A stretch of 64,000 bases of DNA. Source: Bog-532 sp036495425 (GTDB taxonomy: Bacteria; Actinomycetota; Actinomycetes; Streptosporangiales; Streptosporangiaceae). Below are positions 16,651 through 24,553 of the stretch, in pieces (position 1 is the first letter of the stretch; each line of letters begins with the position of its first letter). The DNA lies in assembly GCA_036495425.1 (NCBI GenBank), contig DASXMW010000029.1:1-64000 (forward strand). Direction: 5' to 3'. The notes below the pieces were generated by a model. The model saw only the letters and a program-made list of their open reading frames with translations, had not been told where the DNA came from and did not search any database. The translations under genes and the position numbers were made by a program.

Positions 16651-16853
16651 AGCCGGGAAGGGTGGTGGTCATAAGGGGTTCCCCTTCCGGGTGGCCGCGG
16701 GACATTTCACCCCTCATCACGATCGCGAACGGCGGCTGGCGGCACCAGGGTGAGACCCTGGTTCCTCCCGGGCCAGCGTCCCGCTGGATGCGGCGGTGCA
16801 CCCCGCAGCGGCATGCTGAACCCGGACCGGAACGGGCAGCAGGGAGTGAGCTG

Positions 16854-17075
16854 ATGGACGGTGCCCCTGTGACCTTGACGGTGGTGTCCAGCCGTGCCGA
16901 GGCGGATCTGGTTGTGGCCCTGCTCCGCAGCGGCGGCCTGCGCGCCGCGATCTCGGCCGACGACGCCGATGGCCAGGACCCCCAGCTGCGGCTGGAAGGG
17001 GTCCGCATCCTGGTCGCCTCCGAAGAGGAGGCCGCCGCCCGCCAGCTCTTGGCCGACGCCGAGGCCGTCGGGTGA
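16854..17075 (+). CDS. DUF2007 domain protein
   Basis: 73-residue protein of the DUF2007 family (putative signal-transducing, PII-like small proteins of unknown role). The pattern TLTVVSSRAEADLVVALLRS near the start and VRILVASEEEAAARQLL near the end fits the family's ferredoxin-like fold, in which a short domain follows changes in an effector. The ATG at 16854 is preceded by GGGAG at a good distance; the upstream reading frame runs through IS debris and is not coding. The roughly 200 bases between the IS remnant and this gene show nothing recognisable, so the gene may have been placed here by the rearrangement that lost jetD. Confidence 0.8.
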   Translation: MDGAPVTLTVVSSRAEADLVVALLRSGGLRAAISADDADGQDPQLRLEGVRILVASEEEAAARQLLADAEAVG

Positions 17076-17136
17076 ACTCATCCTCGCCTTTCGGGTGAGA
17101 AGAGGTGAGGATGTCGAACGCAGGGAGGCGCCGGCG

Positions 17137-17160
17137 ATGGACGGACGGGACACGTGCTGA
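17137..17160 (+). CDS. Seven-codon leader ORF overlapping a sigma factor start
   Basis: ATG at 17137 follows AGGGAGG with 8-base spacing and opens the peptide MDGRDTC, ending in a TGA that overlaps the GTG start of the sigma gene at 17154. The ribosome binding site is stronger than the one in front of the sigma gene itself. It could act as a coupling or regulatory leader for sigma synthesis. Its size makes this a tentative call. Confidence 0.35.
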   Translation: MDGRDTC

Positions 17161-17765
17161 GCGGGCAGGTCCGCCCGGAGGAAATCCCCAGCGCGGAAAG
17201 CGACGCCGACCTCATCGAACTGTCGCTGCGGGAGCCAGCCCGGTTCGGGGTCATCTACGACCGGCACGCCGCCGAGATTCTGCGGTACGCACATGCACGG
17301 CTGGGCCCGTCGTCGGCCGAGGAGGTGATGGCCGAGACGTTTCTGGCCGCGTTCCGCCGTCGGGACAAGTACGACTGCAGCCGTAGCGATGCCCGGCCCT
17401 GGCTGTACGGCATCGCGACGCGCCAGATCAGCAAGCACCGGCGGACGGAGGGCCGCCACCAGCGCGCCCTGGCCCGGCTGCATGCCGAGGCCGCGAGCGA
17501 GGATTTCGCCGACCGGTCGGACGACCGGGTGACGGCTCAGGGCCTGCGCCCCCGCATCGCCACGGTACTGGCCGGGATGTCGCAGCGGGATCGCGACCTG
17601 CTGCTGCTCATCGCCTGGGCCGGGCTCAGCTATGACGAGACCGCCCGGGCGCTCGGCATTCCGATCGGCACCGTCCGATCACGGCTGAACCACATCCGGA
17701 CCCACACCCGCGAGGCTCTCGGCGGCGCCAACCCGGCCCGGGCCACCGAGGGCCACCAGCCATGA
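17154..17765 (+). CDS. ECF-type RNA polymerase sigma factor
   Basis: 203-residue extracytoplasmic-function sigma factor. Region 2 is visible at residues 35-100 (RFGVIYDRHAAEILRYAHAR, EEVMAETFLAAFRRRDKY, DARPWLYGIATRQISKHRR) and region 4 at 140-190 (RDLLLLIAWAGLSYDETARALGIPIGTVRSRL). Region 3 is missing, as expected. The gene is directly followed by, and overlaps with, a single-span membrane protein gene, the normal layout for a sigma/anti-sigma pair. An inverted repeat CATCCTC...GAGGATG at 17085-17113 lies upstream and may regulate the transcript. Confidence 0.93.
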   Translation: MLSGQVRPEEIPSAESDADLIELSLREPARFGVIYDRHAAEILRYAHARLGPSSAEEVMAETFLAAFRRRDKYDCSRSDARPWLYGIATRQISKHRRTEGRHQRALARLHAEAASEDFADRSDDRVTAQGLRPRIATVLAGMSQRDRDLLLLIAWAGLSYDETARALGIPIGTVRSRLNHIRTHTREALGGANPARATEGHQP

Positions 17766-17785
17766 ATCAGCAAGGAGAATCAGCC

Positions 17786-18583
17786 ATGGACCAGGTAGCA
17801 CTGTTTTCCGACGTCCGGCCGGCGCCTCCGGCGGACGATGATGTCGCCACCGTCTGCGACCGGACGCGCGATCGGGTCGCGGCCGCGTTTCAGGAAACCC
17901 CGCCCGGTCGTCGCCGTCGGCGGCGGTTCGCCTTCGGTCTGGCCGGTGGCGGTGTCCTCGCCGCCGGGGCCGCGACCGCGGCGGTCACCCTGCTCGCTGG
18001 TAACGCGGCCCCGCCCGGCGGTTCGCTGCGGTCGTTTGTCACCGCCGCCTACACGGTGCGCCCGGGTCAGGACGGCACGATCACCGTCACGATCAAGCAA
18101 CTACAGGACCCGGCGGGCCTGCAACGCGCGCTGGCCGCCGACGGCGTTCCCGCCCTCGTCCGGTACGTCCCGGACAGGTTCTTGAGCGGCACCTACCACG
18201 GCACCACCTACAGCGGCGTAAGCCCGGTGTGCCAGTACTTCAATCTTCCGCGGGCGGCCAGCGCGGAGTCCAAAGCGGTCGGCTTGGTCACTGGCGGGGG
18301 TGGGTTGTTCTGGATTCGCCCCAGTGCCATGCCCAAGGGTACGGTGGTCTTCATTCAGGACTCACTCAGCAAGCAGGGCAACATCGCCGGCATTGACCTG
18401 CTGACCAGCAGCAAGTTGCCTCCGTGCGTGCCAGTCAAGCCGCCTACACCGCAGCAGATCATCTCCCCGCAGGCTGGCCAGCCGACCGTCTCGCCGAAGG
18501 GCCATCAGCTGAAGAGCGTCCCGCCGGGCAGATACTCTGATCACGAATCACCGTTGCCGTCCTCGCCGGGCTCCTTGTCCTGA
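17786..18583 (+). CDS. Membrane-anchored partner of the ECF sigma factor (putative anti-sigma factor)
   Basis: 265-residue protein with a short cytoplasmic N-terminus, an Arg-rich stretch, one membrane helix at about residues 45-70 (FAFGLAGGGVLAAGAATAAV) and an extracytoplasmic domain of about 190 residues without a recognised family. There is no HxxxCxxC zinc anti-sigma motif. The ATG at 17786 has a good AAGGAG 8 bases upstream; an earlier ATG at 17762 overlaps the sigma stop and would add eight residues. Its position after the sigma gene suggests it holds the sigma factor at the membrane, but this rests on context alone. The C-terminus is Pro/Ser-rich. Confidence 0.7.
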   Translation: MDQVALFSDVRPAPPADDDVATVCDRTRDRVAAAFQETPPGRRRRRRFAFGLAGGGVLAAGAATAAVTLLAGNAAPPGGSLRSFVTAAYTVRPGQDGTITVTIKQLQDPAGLQRALAADGVPALVRYVPDRFLSGTYHGTTYSGVSPVCQYFNLPRAASAESKAVGLVTGGGGLFWIRPSAMPKGTVVFIQDSLSKQGNIAGIDLLTSSKLPPCVPVKPPTPQQIISPQAGQPTVSPKGHQLKSVPPGRYSDHESPLPSSPGSLS

Positions 18584-18656
18584 GCCTCACGGGCGCGAAG
18601 GGAAGACCCGGACCGTCTCGACGCCGAGCTTCGTGGCCGAGGCGGTTAGGCGCCGG

Positions 18657-19316
18657 TCAGAACAGGCGGAGCGAGTCGTCCTCGGTGCCGCGCATGGCCT
18701 CGTAGTCGAGGACCACGCAGCGGATGCCGCGGTCGGTGGCCAGCACCCGGGCCTGGGGCTTGATCTCCTGGGCGGCGAACACGCCCTGCACCGGGGCCAG
18801 CAGCGGGTCCCGGTTGAGCAGGTCCAGGTACCGGGTGAGCTGCTCGACGCCGTCGATCTCGCCTCGGCGCTTGATCTCCACCGCCACGCTGCCGCCGGCG
18901 TGGTCCTTGCACATCAGGTCGACCGGGCCGATCGGGGTGGGGAACTCCCGGCGGACCAGCCGCCAGCCGTCGCCCAGCAGGTTCACCTGAGCGGCCAGCA
19001 GTTCCTGCAGGTGTGACTCGACCCCGTCCTTGGTCAGGCCCGGGTCGACGCCGAGCTCGACCGAGGTGTCGCTGACCACTTCCTCCAGCGTGATGGCCAG
19101 GGTCTCGCCCGCTTTGTTGGTCACCGTCCACCGGCCGGGCTGCTCGGCCAGCCTGCACGGGGGCGACATCCAGTTCAGCGGCTTGTAGGAGCCGCCGTCG
19201 GAATGGACCAGGACCGAGCCATCCGCCTTGACGATGAGCAGGCGGAGCGCTGACGGGAGGTGGGCGGTGAGCCGGCCGACGTAGTCGACGCTGCACCGCG
19301 CGATGACGAGCCGCAC
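18657..19316 (-). CDS. nucS: Mismatch-specific endonuclease NucS (EndoMS)
   Basis: 219-residue nuclease of the non-canonical mismatch repair route of actinobacteria; it cuts both strands at G-T, G-G and T-T mismatches. The N-terminal DNA-binding domain starts RLVIARCSVDYVGRLTAHL with the motif SDGGSYKPLNWMSPP. The C-terminal PD-(D/E)xK catalytic core shows D in GPVDLMCKD and E-x-K in VAVEIKRRGE. The last residues DDSLRLF match the beta-clamp-binding tail of actinobacterial NucS. The GTG at 19316 gives the standard N-terminus. No mutS/mutL is needed with this enzyme. Confidence 0.96.
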   Translation of the reverse strand: MRLVIARCSVDYVGRLTAHLPSALRLLIVKADGSVLVHSDGGSYKPLNWMSPPCRLAEQPGRWTVTNKAGETLAITLEEVVSDTSVELGVDPGLTKDGVESHLQELLAAQVNLLGDGWRLVRREFPTPIGPVDLMCKDHAGGSVAVEIKRRGEIDGVEQLTRYLDLLNRDPLLAPVQGVFAAQEIKPQARVLATDRGIRCVVLDYEAMRGTEDDSLRLF

Positions 19317-19371
19317 GGAAGGCCACTGTAGCGGGCTCGCCCAGTGCGGACACGAGCATAAAGTAACCGGC
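19317..19371. promoter_or_regulatory. Short divergent promoter region between nucS and its neighbour
   Basis: Only 55 bases separate the two divergent starts, so the promoters must overlap each other or the coding sequences. The stretch CATAAAGTAACC at about 19357-19369 is AT-rich relative to its surroundings and may be a -10 region. This arrangement is conserved next to nucS in Streptomyces as far as I recall. Confidence 0.4.
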
Positions 19372-19659
19372 GTGAGCCCGCGTAGATCCCGGCGTGCCCG
19401 GCCGGAAGCCGCCCCCTTGCCGCTGGGACCGGAGCGGCTCGAGTCGTGGCCGGACGGGGACTGGGTGGTCCGGCAGATCCCCGGGGCCGCCGCCACCAAG
19501 GAGTACCGCTGCCCCGGCTGTGACCAGGAGATCGTGCCCGGGACCGCGCACGTAGTGGCCTGGCCCGCCGAGGCCCCCGGGGTCGACATGCGCCGCCACT
19601 GGCACCGCACCTGCTGGCAGCGGCGGCTGACCCGCCGTCCCGGCTCAGGCCGCCACTGA
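19372..19659 (+). CDS. Conserved actinobacterial protein with a zinc-knuckle-like Cys motif
   Basis: 95-residue basic protein found next to nucS in related genomes, sometimes labelled ATP/GTP-binding without clear reason. It begins with an Arg-rich stretch (PRRSRRARPEAA) and has the conserved motif KEYRCPGCDQEIVPGTAHVV, with a CPGC pair, and then a His-rich second half (RRHWHRTCWQRR) that could complete a zinc site of C-x2-C...H-x-C type. GTG 19372 is selected as start because upstream codons lie in the nucS promoter. Role unknown; a link to DNA repair is only contextual. Confidence 0.75.
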   Translation: MSPRRSRRARPEAAPLPLGPERLESWPDGDWVVRQIPGAAATKEYRCPGCDQEIVPGTAHVVAWPAEAPGVDMRRHWHRTCWQRRLTRRPGSGRH

Positions 19660-19728
19660 TCCTTGCCCGGCGTCCGGCTCGGGCCGGTCGCTGATCCCCG
19701 CCCGCGGCACCACCGGAGCCGGGAACGC

Positions 19729-19766
19729 TGAAGGGCCGGCTCCCCGCTCCGGGGCCCGGCCCTTCA
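19729..19766. terminator. Strong convergent terminator hairpin
   Basis: TGAAGGGCCGG pairs with CCGGCCCTTCA around an inner CTCCCC/GGGG stem. It lies between two converging genes, 70 bases past the CPGC protein and 26 bases past the stop of the coiled-coil gene, and could terminate both. Confidence 0.85.
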
Positions 19767-19791
19767 GGTGCGCTGGTGCGCTAGTTCCTGC

Positions 19792-21201
19792 CTACTCCGT
19801 CCACCAGTCCTCGTCGTCCGCGGCCTTGCCGTTGGCGCCCTGCTTGGCGCCGTTGGCGGCCGGGGCGCCGTTGCGGGCCGGCTGGGCCTGCTGGGCCGGA
19901 GCCTGCCGCTGGGCCGGGGCCGTGGCCTGCGGGGCGCCGCCGTTGGCCGGCCCCCGGGCCTCCTGGGCGGGGGCGGCCGGAGCCTGCGGCCGCGGCGCGT
20001 CCGCGCCGATGGCCGGGCGGGACGGGGCCGACGGCACGGAGGAGGAGGCCTCTTCCATCCCGGGGACACCGCCACCGAGCAGCTGACGCAGCTGGGCCAG
20101 GTGGCTGCTGATGCTGTCCTTCTGGCGGGTGAGGTCGTCGACCTGACGCTGGGCCGCGGCCCGGGAACGCTCGGCCTCGGACTTGGTTTCGGCCAGCAGG
20201 TGGTCGGCCTGGCTCTTGGCCTGGCCGACGATCTGGTCGGCGTTCTTCTTGGCGTTGCTGACCAGCTGCTTGGCGTGCGAGTCGGCGTCGCGGCGGGTCT
20301 GCTCGGCCTGGGCGCTGGCCTTGGCGGCCCGCTGCTCGGCGGTGGACGCCCGCTGCTCGGCCTCGGAGACCAGCTTCTGGGTGGCGGCCTGCGCGGCGGA
20401 CAGCCGCTCGGCCTCCTGGCGCTCGGCCTCCTCGCGCCGGGCGGCCAGCTGGATCTCGAACTCGGCCTCCGCCTGCGCCCGCTGGGCCTCGCTCTCCTCC
20501 AGGATGCGCTGGGCCTGGCTGCGCATCTCGTCGGCTTGCCGCTTGGAGGTGGTGAGGATTTCGTCGCGTTCCCGCTTCGCCGACGCCTTGAGCTGGGCCA
20601 CTTCACGCTCGGTGGTGGTCCGCAGCTTGGCGATGTCGCGCTCGACGGCCGCCCGCTTCTCGGCGATCTCGTGGTCCGCCGTCGCCCGCAGCTTGGCCAC
20701 TTCGCGCTCAGTGGTCGAGGTGAGCTCGTCCGCCTCGCGGCGGGCGCCCGTCCTGATCGAGTCGGCCTCGCGCTCCGCTGCCCCGCGCTGGTCGTCGGTC
20801 TCGCGCTTGGCGATCGCGCGCAGCTCGGCGGCCTCGTTCTCGGCCGACGCCCGCACCTCGGCCGCGTCCACCTTGGAGGCGGCCTTGATCTCGTTGGCCT
20901 CGGACCGGGCCGCCTGGACCAGCTCGGTGGCCTGCTCCTCGGCCAGCCGGAGCAACTGCTCGATCCGGGCACCCAGACCGGAGTAGGTCGGCCGTTCCTG
21001 CTCCTGCAGCTGGCGGTGGGCATCGGCCAGCTGCTGGTGCATCGCCTGCACCTGGTCCTTGTGCTGGCGCAGATCCCCTTCGATGGTCGCAAGATGCTCG
21101 TTGACCTGCTGGGGGTCGTATCCGCGCATCACCTTGGCGAACTCGCGCGGCTGCGTGTCTTCAAAGAAGTTGGTGAGCTGTGCGTCAATGTCGGATTGCA
21201 T
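19792..21201 (-). CDS. FilP/Scy-like coiled-coil cytoskeletal protein with DivIVA-type N-terminus
   Basis: 469-residue coiled-coil protein. Residues 12-35 (FEDTQPREFAKVMRGYDPQQ) resemble the DivIVA-type membrane-curvature domain. Residues about 95-260 consist of a run of at least twelve 11-residue (hendecad) repeats of the type EREVAKLRATA / DIAKLRTTTER, followed by further coiled coil to residue 375. The last 90 residues are an Ala/Pro/Gln-rich disordered tail ending DDEDWWTE. Proteins of this kind (Scy, FilP) organise polar growth in Streptomyces, and the gene order nucS-coiled coil-mce-thiolase-meaB agrees. Start at 21201 rather than an upstream Met, because homologous sequence starts at MQSDIDAQL. 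Confidence 0.85.
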   Translation of the reverse strand: MQSDIDAQLTNFFEDTQPREFAKVMRGYDPQQVNEHLATIEGDLRQHKDQVQAMHQQLADAHRQLQEQERPTYSGLGARIEQLLRLAEEQATELVQAARSEANEIKAASKVDAAEVRASAENEAAELRAIAKRETDDQRGAAEREADSIRTGARREADELTSTTEREVAKLRATADHEIAEKRAAVERDIAKLRTTTEREVAQLKASAKRERDEILTTSKRQADEMRSQAQRILEESEAQRAQAEAEFEIQLAARREEAERQEAERLSAAQAATQKLVSEAEQRASTAEQRAAKASAQAEQTRRDADSHAKQLVSNAKKNADQIVGQAKSQADHLLAETKSEAERSRAAAQRQVDDLTRQKDSISSHLAQLRQLLGGGVPGMEEASSSVPSAPSRPAIGADAPRPQAPAAPAQEARGPANGGAPQATAPAQRQAPAQQAQPARNGAPAANGAKQGANGKAADDEDWWTE

Positions 21202-21645
21202 GTGGCCTAACCCTGTTGGACGGTACGGCAGGCGGGGGGGTTGCAAGTGAGGTTCTCATCGCCCGATCGGTAAGGTGAACCGGCGGCGGGACGGCAGGCA
21301 CCTCGCCCGGTCGTTACGGACTTCTGCGATTTTCTCACCTGGTAGCAGGCAGACTACTCCGCCTGCGCGCCGTTGTCGGTTCCTTCGGACTTCCCAGCGG
21401 CGGATTCTCTGGACTGTGACCTAGGCTTCCGGTAAATAAGCACCATATCGGTCATTGTCCGGATATTCTCCCTGCATAACGGGCACTTTCCGAACCTGGC
21501 CGGGGCTCGTCAGCCGTCACTCCCGTACACCACTGGTACGTATGTGACAACCTTCAGGGCCATCCCGGGGGCGTTCCCGGGGCCGGTCCAGCCGGCTCCG
21601 GCCGCACCCGCGCCCGGCCGTCAACTCGTCTCGGTCAGACCGCCG
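21202..21645. promoter_or_regulatory. 440-base intergenic region upstream of the coiled-coil gene
   Basis: No gene is convincing. The sequence is less GC-rich between 21300 and 21500 and should hold the promoter of the minus-strand coiled-coil gene. A short inverted repeat GTAC-N7-GTAC lies near 21524-21540. A plus-strand frame from 21544 runs into the mce gene in antisense and has atypical composition, so I do not call it. Confidence 0.5.
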
Positions 21646-21693
21646 GAACCGTCAGCCAGCAGAACCGTCAGCCAGGTGAACGGTCAGCCGTCC
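21646..21693. repeat. 16-base tandem repeat, three copies
   Basis: GAACCGTCAGCCAGCA, GAACCGTCAGCCAGGT and GAACGGTCAGCCGTCC follow each other without gaps; the last copy contains the stop codon of mce at 21684-21686. The first two copies differ at two positions, the third at four. This appears to be a recent local expansion at the gene's 3' end. Confidence 0.85.
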
Positions 21694-22133
21694 TGTGCCC
21701 GTTTCGGCTCGACCAGCTCGGTGAGCACCCCGCCCAGATCGGCCGGGTGCAGGAAGGCGATCGAGGCGCCCAGTGAGCCGTGCCGGGGACGTTCGTCGAT
21801 GAGCCGGACCCCGGTCCCGCCCACCTCGGCCAGGGCCGAGCGCACGTCGTCGACCGCGTACCCGATGTGGTGAATGCCCTCGCCCCGCCGGGCCAGGAAC
21901 TTTCCGACCGGGGTGTCCGGAGACAGCGGCTCCAGCAACTGAATGTACGAGGCGCCGCCGGGCACGGCCACCGGCGCATCGTCGGCGGCCACCAGCAGCA
22001 TGGCCTCGCGCACACCCTGCTCCTCGATGACCTCGCGGGATGCCACCGTGAGCCCGAACACCGAGCAGTACTTCTGCACCGTCAGCTCGAGGTCCCGGCA
22101 GGCGATTCCCACGTGGTCGATCCTGGTCAGCAT
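21684..22133 (-). CDS. mce: Methylmalonyl-CoA epimerase
   Basis: 149-residue enzyme of the vicinal oxygen chelate fold that interconverts (S)- and (R)-methylmalonyl-CoA in propionate/odd-chain metabolism. The two half-domains are visible: RIDHVGIACRDLELTV supplies the first metal His, GIHHIGYAVDDVRSAL the second, and GVLTELVEPK the Glu ligand. Full length for the family. It is divergent from a thiolase gene and near meaB, so a methylmalonyl-CoA cluster with the B12-dependent mutase elsewhere is expected; the adenosyltransferase at 1.6 kb would supply the cofactor. Confidence 0.96.
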   Translation of the reverse strand: MLTRIDHVGIACRDLELTVQKYCSVFGLTVASREVIEEQGVREAMLLVAADDAPVAVPGGASYIQLLEPLSPDTPVGKFLARRGEGIHHIGYAVDDVRSALAEVGGTGVRLIDERPRHGSLGASIAFLHPADLGGVLTELVEPKRAQDG

Positions 22134-22275
22134 GATCGGTCCATCAGATCAGATGAGGGGAGCGGAATGCGGGCTGGGGGTCCGGGTGCTGCCCATGGTG
22201 GCTGGGTATCGTGACAGGAGCGGGCCCCGGCCTCAGGGGCGGTACGGCCCAGAACGGTGACGCGGAGGTATCGGG
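22134..22275. promoter_or_regulatory. Divergent promoter region of mce and the thiolase gene
   Basis: 142 bases between two divergent starts. The left part has an imperfect palindrome around ATCAGATCAGATGA (near 22146). The thiolase ATG is preceded by GGAGG at 22264-22268, a strong ribosome binding site. No other motif is clear. Confidence 0.5.
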
Positions 22276-23508
22276 ATGAGCGAGGCCCTGTCCAGCAGCG
22301 CGGGGACGCCGACCGGACGGGAGCCGGTCATCGTCGGTGGAGCCAGAACGGCCATCGGCCGCCTGCTCGGCTCGCTGGCCGGGTTCTCCGGCGCCGATCT
22401 CGGCGGCATCGCGATCAAGGCCGCGCTGGAGCGGTCCGGCGTCGGCGGGGACCAGGTCGACTACGTGATCATGGGTCAGGTGCTGCAGGCCGGGGCGGGC
22501 CAGATCCCGGCCCGGCAGGCGGCGGTGGCCGCGGGTGTGCCGATGTCGGTGCCCGCAATGACTCTCAACAAGGTCTGCCTGTCCGGCCTGGACGCGATCG
22601 CGCTGGCCGCCCAGTACATCCGGCTCGGCGAGTTCGACGTGGTGGTGGCGGGCGGCATGGAGTCCATGACCCAGGCCCCGCACCTGCTGCCCAAGTCGCG
22701 CTCGGGCTACAGGTACGGCCCGGTCGAGGTGCAGGACTCGATGGCCCTGGACGGCCTGACCGACGCCTACGACCACGTGTCCATGGGCGAATCCACCGAG
22801 CGGCTCGGGGTCAAGCTGGGCATCAGCCGGGCCGAGCAGGACGAGTTCTCGGCCCTGTCCCACCAGCGGGCCGCGGCCGCGGTCAAGAACGGCGCGCTGG
22901 CCGAGGAGATCGTGGGCGTGTCCGTGCCCCGCCGCGGCGGCGAACCGCTGCTGTTCGACGAGGACGAGGGGATCCGCCCGGAGACCACGGCCGAGTCGCT
23001 GGGCCGCCTCCGCCCGGCCTTCGCCCCGGACGGAACGATCACCGCCGGCTCGGCCTCGCAGATCTCCGACGGCGCCGCTGCCGTGGTGGTGATGGCCCGG
23101 GAGACCGCTGAGGCCCTGGGGGCCCACGTGCTGGCCGAGGTCGGCGCGGCCGGCCTGGTCGCGGGCCCGGACAACTCGCTGCACTCCCAGCCGTCCAACG
23201 CGATCCGGCGGGCGCTGGCCAAGGGCGGGCTGACAGTGTCCGACCTGGACCTGATCGAGATCAACGAGGCCTTCGCCATGGTCGCCATCCAGTCCATGCG
23301 CGACCTCGGCGTGGGCCCGGAGCGGGTCAACGTCAACGGCGGCGCGATCGCGCTGGGCCACCCGATCGGGGCCTCCGGCACCCGGATCGCCCTGCATCTG
23401 GCCCATGAACTGCGCCGCCGCGGCGGCGGGGTGGGCGCCGCCGGGCTCTGCGGTGGTGGTGGCCAGGGCGAGGCCCTGCTGCTGCGGGTGCCGGCTCGGG
23501 CGGCCTGA
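22276..23508 (+). CDS. Acetyl-CoA C-acetyltransferase (thiolase)
   Basis: 410-residue biosynthetic/degradative thiolase. The acylation Cys is in TLNKVCLSGLDAIALAA, the catalytic His in VNGGAIALGHPIGASGTRI and the second Cys region in LCGGGGQGEALLL; INEAFA near residue 325 is the usual third block. An Asn-rich signature NKVCLSG and the full length support an acetoacetyl-CoA thiolase. It ends eight bases before meaB and thus likely shares its transcript. In Streptomyces the same neighbourhood (epimerase, thiolase, MeaB) is found, consistent with butyrate/propionate acyl-CoA metabolism. Confidence 0.95.
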   Translation: MSEALSSSAGTPTGREPVIVGGARTAIGRLLGSLAGFSGADLGGIAIKAALERSGVGGDQVDYVIMGQVLQAGAGQIPARQAAVAAGVPMSVPAMTLNKVCLSGLDAIALAAQYIRLGEFDVVVAGGMESMTQAPHLLPKSRSGYRYGPVEVQDSMALDGLTDAYDHVSMGESTERLGVKLGISRAEQDEFSALSHQRAAAAVKNGALAEEIVGVSVPRRGGEPLLFDEDEGIRPETTAESLGRLRPAFAPDGTITAGSASQISDGAAAVVVMARETAEALGAHVLAEVGAAGLVAGPDNSLHSQPSNAIRRALAKGGLTVSDLDLIEINEAFAMVAIQSMRDLGVGPERVNVNGGAIALGHPIGASGTRIALHLAHELRRRGGGVGAAGLCGGGGQGEALLLRVPARAA

Positions 23509-23515
23509 CCTTCCC

Positions 23516-24553
23516 GTGCCCTCGCCTCCCGGGAACGCTGGCGGCGCCGGCCCGGCCGACGACGACGCCGCGCTGGCCGCGCGGGCTCACGGCGGCGACC
23601 CGCGGGCCCTGGCCCGGCTGGTGTCGCTGATCGAGGACGGCTCGCCCCGGATCCGGGCCCTGATGAAGGAACTGGCCCCGCGGGCGGGCGGGGCGCGGGT
23701 GATCGGCCTCACCGGCCCGCCCGGCGCGGGTAAATCCACGGTGACCAGCGCGCTGGTCAGGGCGTACCGCGGCCAGGGCCAGCGGGTGGCGGTGCTGGCC
23801 ATCGACCCGTCCTCGCCGTTCACCGGGGGCGCCCTGCTCGGGGACCGGATCCGCATGCAGGAGCACGCCACCGACCCCGGCGTGTTCATCCGGTCCATGG
23901 CCAGCCGGGGGCACCTGGGCGGCCTGGCCGCGGCCACCCCGCAGGTGATCAGGGCCCTGGACGCGGCCCGGTTCGAGGTGGTCCTGATCGAGACGGTCGG
24001 GGTCGGGCAGATCGAGGTGGAGATCGCCTCCACCGCCGACTCGGTGGTGGTGCTGGTCGTGCCGGGCATGGGTGACGCCGTGCAGGCGGCCAAGGCCGGC
24101 ATCCTGGAGATCGCGGACGTGTTCGCGGTCAACAAGGCCGACCGGCCCCAGGTCCAGGAGACCATCCGTGACCTGCGCACCATGATCGCCCTGGCCCAGC
24201 ACGGGCCGGACGACTGGAAGCCGCCCATCGTCGCCACCGTGGCCACCGCCGGTGAGGGCATCGGCGAGCTGGTGGACCGGCTGGACGCGCACTGGTCCTG
24301 GCTGTCCTCGTCCGGCGAGCGGGATCGCCGCCGGATCGCCCGGGCCCGGGAAGAGGTGGCCGCGCTGGCCCTGGGCACGCTGCGCCGGTCCATGAACCAG
24401 CTGCCCGGCGACGCCGCCCTGGATCCGCTGGCCGCCCGCGTGGCCTGCGGCGAACTCGATCCTTACACCGCCGCCGACGAGCTCCTCGGCGCCCTCGCCG
24501 ATCAGGAAGCCCGCGCCGATCAGCAGCCCGGTCAGCAGGCTATGGCCCGCTGA
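23516..24553 (+). CDS. meaB: Methylmalonyl-CoA mutase-associated GTPase MeaB
   Basis: 345-residue G3E-family GTPase that loads and protects adenosylcobalamin on methylmalonyl-CoA mutase. Seen in order: P-loop GLTGPPGAGKSTVTSAL, the switch region DPSSPFTGGALLGDRIRM, the D/E region IETVGVGQIEVEIA and the guanine-specificity motif AVNKADRP. The C-terminal dimerisation arm is present. A GTG at 23516, just after the thiolase stop, is chosen as the start; a longer frame runs back into the thiolase. The 3' end overlaps the convergent beta-propeller gene by 14 bases. Confidence 0.95.
   Translation: MPSPPGNAGGAGPADDDAALAARAHGGDPRALARLVSLIEDGSPRIRALMKELAPRAGGARVIGLTGPPGAGKSTVTSALVRAYRGQGQRVAVLAIDPSSPFTGGALLGDRIRMQEHATDPGVFIRSMASRGHLGGLAAATPQVIRALDAARFEVVLIETVGVGQIEVEIASTADSVVVLVVPGMGDAVQAAKAGILEIADVFAVNKADRPQVQETIRDLRTMIALAQHGPDDWKPPIVATVATAGEGIGELVDRLDAHWSWLSSSGERDRRRIARAREEVAALALGTLRRSMNQLPGDAALDPLAARVACGELDPYTAADELLGALADQEARADQQPGQQAMAR

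Noticed and set aside
16651..16853. Possible remains of jetD between the IS fragment and the DUF2007 gene
   Set aside because: None of the frames in this 200-base gap shows DUF2399/Toprim-like features, and most contain stops; the segment is too short to judge further.
21544..21873. 109-codon plus-strand frame upstream of and across the mce gene
   Set aside because: Half of it is antisense to mce and the rest includes the tandem repeat; no ribosome binding site and no similarity.
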